Positions 36,680-37,731 of a stretch of DNA of 37,731 nucleotides are shown in pieces. The stretch covers positions 1-37,731 of the forward strand of contig JAAZJL010000067.1 in assembly GCA_012800355.1 (NCBI GenBank), read 5' to 3'. Each line of letters starts with the position of its first letter. The stretch's first letter is position 1. The notes under the pieces are model-generated. The model saw nothing but the letters and a program-made list of their open reading frames with translations. It was not told the DNA's origin and searched no databases. The stretch is from Erysipelotrichia bacterium. GTDB lineage: Bacteria; Bacillota_I; Bacilli_A; Erysipelotrichales; Erysipelotrichaceae. The position numbers and the translations under genes are program-made.

Positions 36680-37231
36680 ATGTACCATTTAAAAAATGAT
36701 AAAAGATGTATTAAATCAGCGAGAAAATTGTCTAATGCATTATTTCTATTAATTGATCAAATGCCTTATACAAGTATCTCTATCAACAAACTATGTGCTG
36801 AAAGCCAAGTTTCTAGAAAAACTTTTTATAATCTCTTTGATACAGTTGATGATATATTTTACTACTTATTAGAAAAACTTTTTTTAGATGTTGAAGATGA
36901 TTTATATAAAGTTCCTAGAAAAAAGGTATTAAAGTTTGTTTTGGAAATGTGTTTTGTTAATATTGATTTATTTATAAAAATTGTTCATGCTGGAAAACAA
37001 AATATCGTTACAGATTGTTTTCGCAAACATCAAAATAGATATATTGAATCCCAAAAAACATTAGACAATAAGCAAAGAGAAAAACTTAGATATAAATTAA
37101 AAATAGCAGGTTTCATAATTCAAGGAGCTTTAACTGATTGGTATAATACAGGACAAAAAGAGGATGTTGATCAAATATATGAAAAAATGATTGAAGCTAC
37201 AAGCAACATTTACAGAACATATACTTTCTAA
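36680..37231 (+). CDS. TetR/AcrR-family transcriptional regulator
   Basis: The 183-aa protein has an N-terminal helix-turn-helix (about 14-60: ISINKLCAESQVSRKTFYNLFDTVDDIF) and an all-helical ligand-binding half (about 65-183) with no recognisable ligand signature. The SRKTFYNLF helix is typical of the DhaS-like branch, whose members often lack a known effector. GGGGAG precedes the ATG by 8 nt. The gene is divergent from the lipoprotein gene, whose control region carries strong palindromes, so autoregulation and control of the lipoprotein are likely. A terminator follows. Confidence 0.85.
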   Translation: MYHLKNDKRCIKSARKLSNALFLLIDQMPYTSISINKLCAESQVSRKTFYNLFDTVDDIFYYLLEKLFLDVEDDLYKVPRKKVLKFVLEMCFVNIDLFIKIVHAGKQNIVTDCFRKHQNRYIESQKTLDNKQREKLRYKLKIAGFIIQGALTDWYNTGQKEDVDQIYEKMIEATSNIYRTYTF

Positions 37232-37251
37232 GACAATTTTAAAATATTTAT

Positions 37252-37286
37252 AAAAAAAGACTTATATTTCTTATAAATCTTTTTTT
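37252..37286 (+). terminator. Terminator of the TetR gene
   Basis: Arms AAAAAAAGA/TCTTTTTTT (37252-37260 and 37278-37286) enclose an inner TTATA/TATAA stem. Confidence 0.7.
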
Positions 37287-37311
37287 ATCGTATCTTTTTA
37301 TTTAACTATAT

Positions 37312-37331
37312 TACCGTTATATAAAACGGTA
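37312..37331. repeat. Short inverted repeat TACCGTT-N6-AACGGTA
   Basis: Perfect 7-bp arms in the gap between the TetR terminator and the repeats. No T run follows, so a binding site or structural element is as likely as a terminator. Confidence 0.35.
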
Positions 37332-37404
37332 CAGTATATTCAATTTTTTTATTAATAAATGATATTTTTCTTTAAATTATATCGCTGATGTTTAGTTTAT
37401 TTTG

Positions 37405-37424
37405 GGACATTTTCCCGTATTATT
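37405..37424 (-). repeat. Inverted repeat GGACATTTTCCCGTATTATT (right copy)
   Basis: Reverse complement matches 34858-34877 at 17 of 20 bases. Confidence 0.5.
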
Positions 37425-37430
37425 GACACA

Positions 37431-37474
37431 GCAAATGTGGATTTGTGTCTGTCTGACAAACCGGGATTTGTTTT
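37431..37474. repeat. Short repeat GCAAATGTGGATTTGTGT and a second, weaker copy
   Basis: 37431-37448 matches copy 1 at 34814. CAAACCGGGATTTGTTT (about 37458-37474) matches at about 13 of 17. The flanking GACAC/GTGTC lets the main copy form a hairpin (37425-37449). Confidence 0.5.
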
Positions 37475-37481
37475 TCTATAC

Positions 37482-37731
37482 TTAATTCTTTTTCTCTCTT
37501 ATGTTATTTAATATTGGAACTGAAATTGGCCTAAACAATAAATAGATCCCGTATCCAATCAATCCCCCAATTGTATTTGTGATAATATCTGTTACATCAT
37601 TGGAGCGCCAATCATTTATTATTGGTTGTAGTAATTCTATACTTAAGGTAAGCAATAGAGTAAATAAGAGCGTTCTTGAAAAAGTTCTCTTTTCTTCTTT
37701 TTGTGTAAGTGGGAATAAGAAACCAAATGGA
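37482..37731 (-). CDS. VanZ-like family membrane protein (partial, N-terminus off the right edge)
   Basis: I read 82 codons and a stop by hand; the start lies beyond the window. The sequence has a transmembrane segment TLLLTLSIELLQPI followed by RSNDVTDIITNTIGGLIGYGIYLLF, which matches the VanZ C-terminal signature (SIEL.Q, R..D..D...N..G...GY). VanZ proteins are small polytopic membrane proteins; the prototype gives low teicoplanin resistance, but most members have no known role. It converges on the TetR gene across the repeat-bearing gap. Confidence 0.85.
   Translation of the reverse strand, partial: PFGFLFPLTQKEEKRTFSRTLLFTLLLTLSIELLQPIINDWRSNDVTDIITNTIGGLIGYGIYLLFRPISVPILNNIREKKN

Noticed and set aside
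34745-37481. tRNA, rRNA, tmRNA or intact insertion sequence in the accessory gaps
   Set aside because: I see no cloverleaf, no transposase-like ORF and no conserved RNA core; only short repeats and hairpins are present.

Overview
This 37.7-kb window looks like chromosomal core from a low-GC Firmicute, most likely on the Erysipelotrichia/Mollicutes-related side. The evidence is the very AT-rich DNA, AGGAGG-type ribosome sites, TTGACA/TATAAT promoters, a valine T-box, RNase HIII, dimeric GlyRS, and Bacillus-like gene clusters that have lost members. The standard code fits throughout: ORFs are full length and Trp is TGG. The lineage is an inference from style and synteny, not from a search. Nearly every gene is on the minus strand; the plus-strand exceptions are plsY, a CPBP protease, a DUF4230 gene, rnhC and a TetR-type regulator.

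Layout. 1-4.3 kb: parE-parC (topoisomerase IV; parC runs off the left edge), divergent from plsY. 4.3-4.8 kb: a RelB/RelE-type toxin-antitoxin pair. 4.8-10.1 kb: T-box-controlled valS followed by a long surface GH25 lysozyme with leucine-rich and Big_2-like repeats. 10.1-14.6 kb: CPBP protease (plus), then tig-lon. 14.6-18.5 kb: an unknown gene divergent from a DUF4230 protein, then a YfcE-like phosphodiesterase and typA/bipA. 18.5-24.2 kb: cvpA-mutS2-uvrC plus a small membrane protein and a lipoprotein. 24.3-25.1 kb: rnhC, which converges on trmK with overlapping stop codons. 25.1-34.7 kb: the classical rpsU / phoH-ybeY-cdd-era-recO-glyQS-dnaG-rpoD macromolecular-synthesis locus, with an extra sigma-70-family gene between rpoD and trmK. 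34.8-37.7 kb: the only accessory-looking stretch. It holds an unknown lipoprotein divergent from a TetR regulator across a palindrome-rich gap, short repeats on both flanks, and a partial VanZ-like gene at the right edge.

Functional themes: DNA topology and repair (parCE, uvrC, mutS2, recO, rnhC, dnaG), protein folding and turnover (tig, lon), ribosome and RNA maturation (rpsU, era, ybeY, typA, trmK), tRNA charging (valS, glyQS) and envelope (plsY, GH25, lipoproteins, VanZ).

I see no clear, wholly novel multi-gene defence or biosynthetic system. The observations most worth following are the second sigma factor with its own terminator-promoter junction and apparently leaderless start, the interlocked valS/CPBP promoters, the bidirectional terminator built around the shared rnhC/trmK stop codons, and the palindromic control region and flanking repeats of the lipoprotein-TetR segment. 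Start sites were moved from the ORF track where a Shine-Dalgarno sequence or family N-terminus required it (parE, recO, cvpA, the 238-aa gene, the DUF4230 gene). rpsU and the two edge-truncated genes are not in the track.
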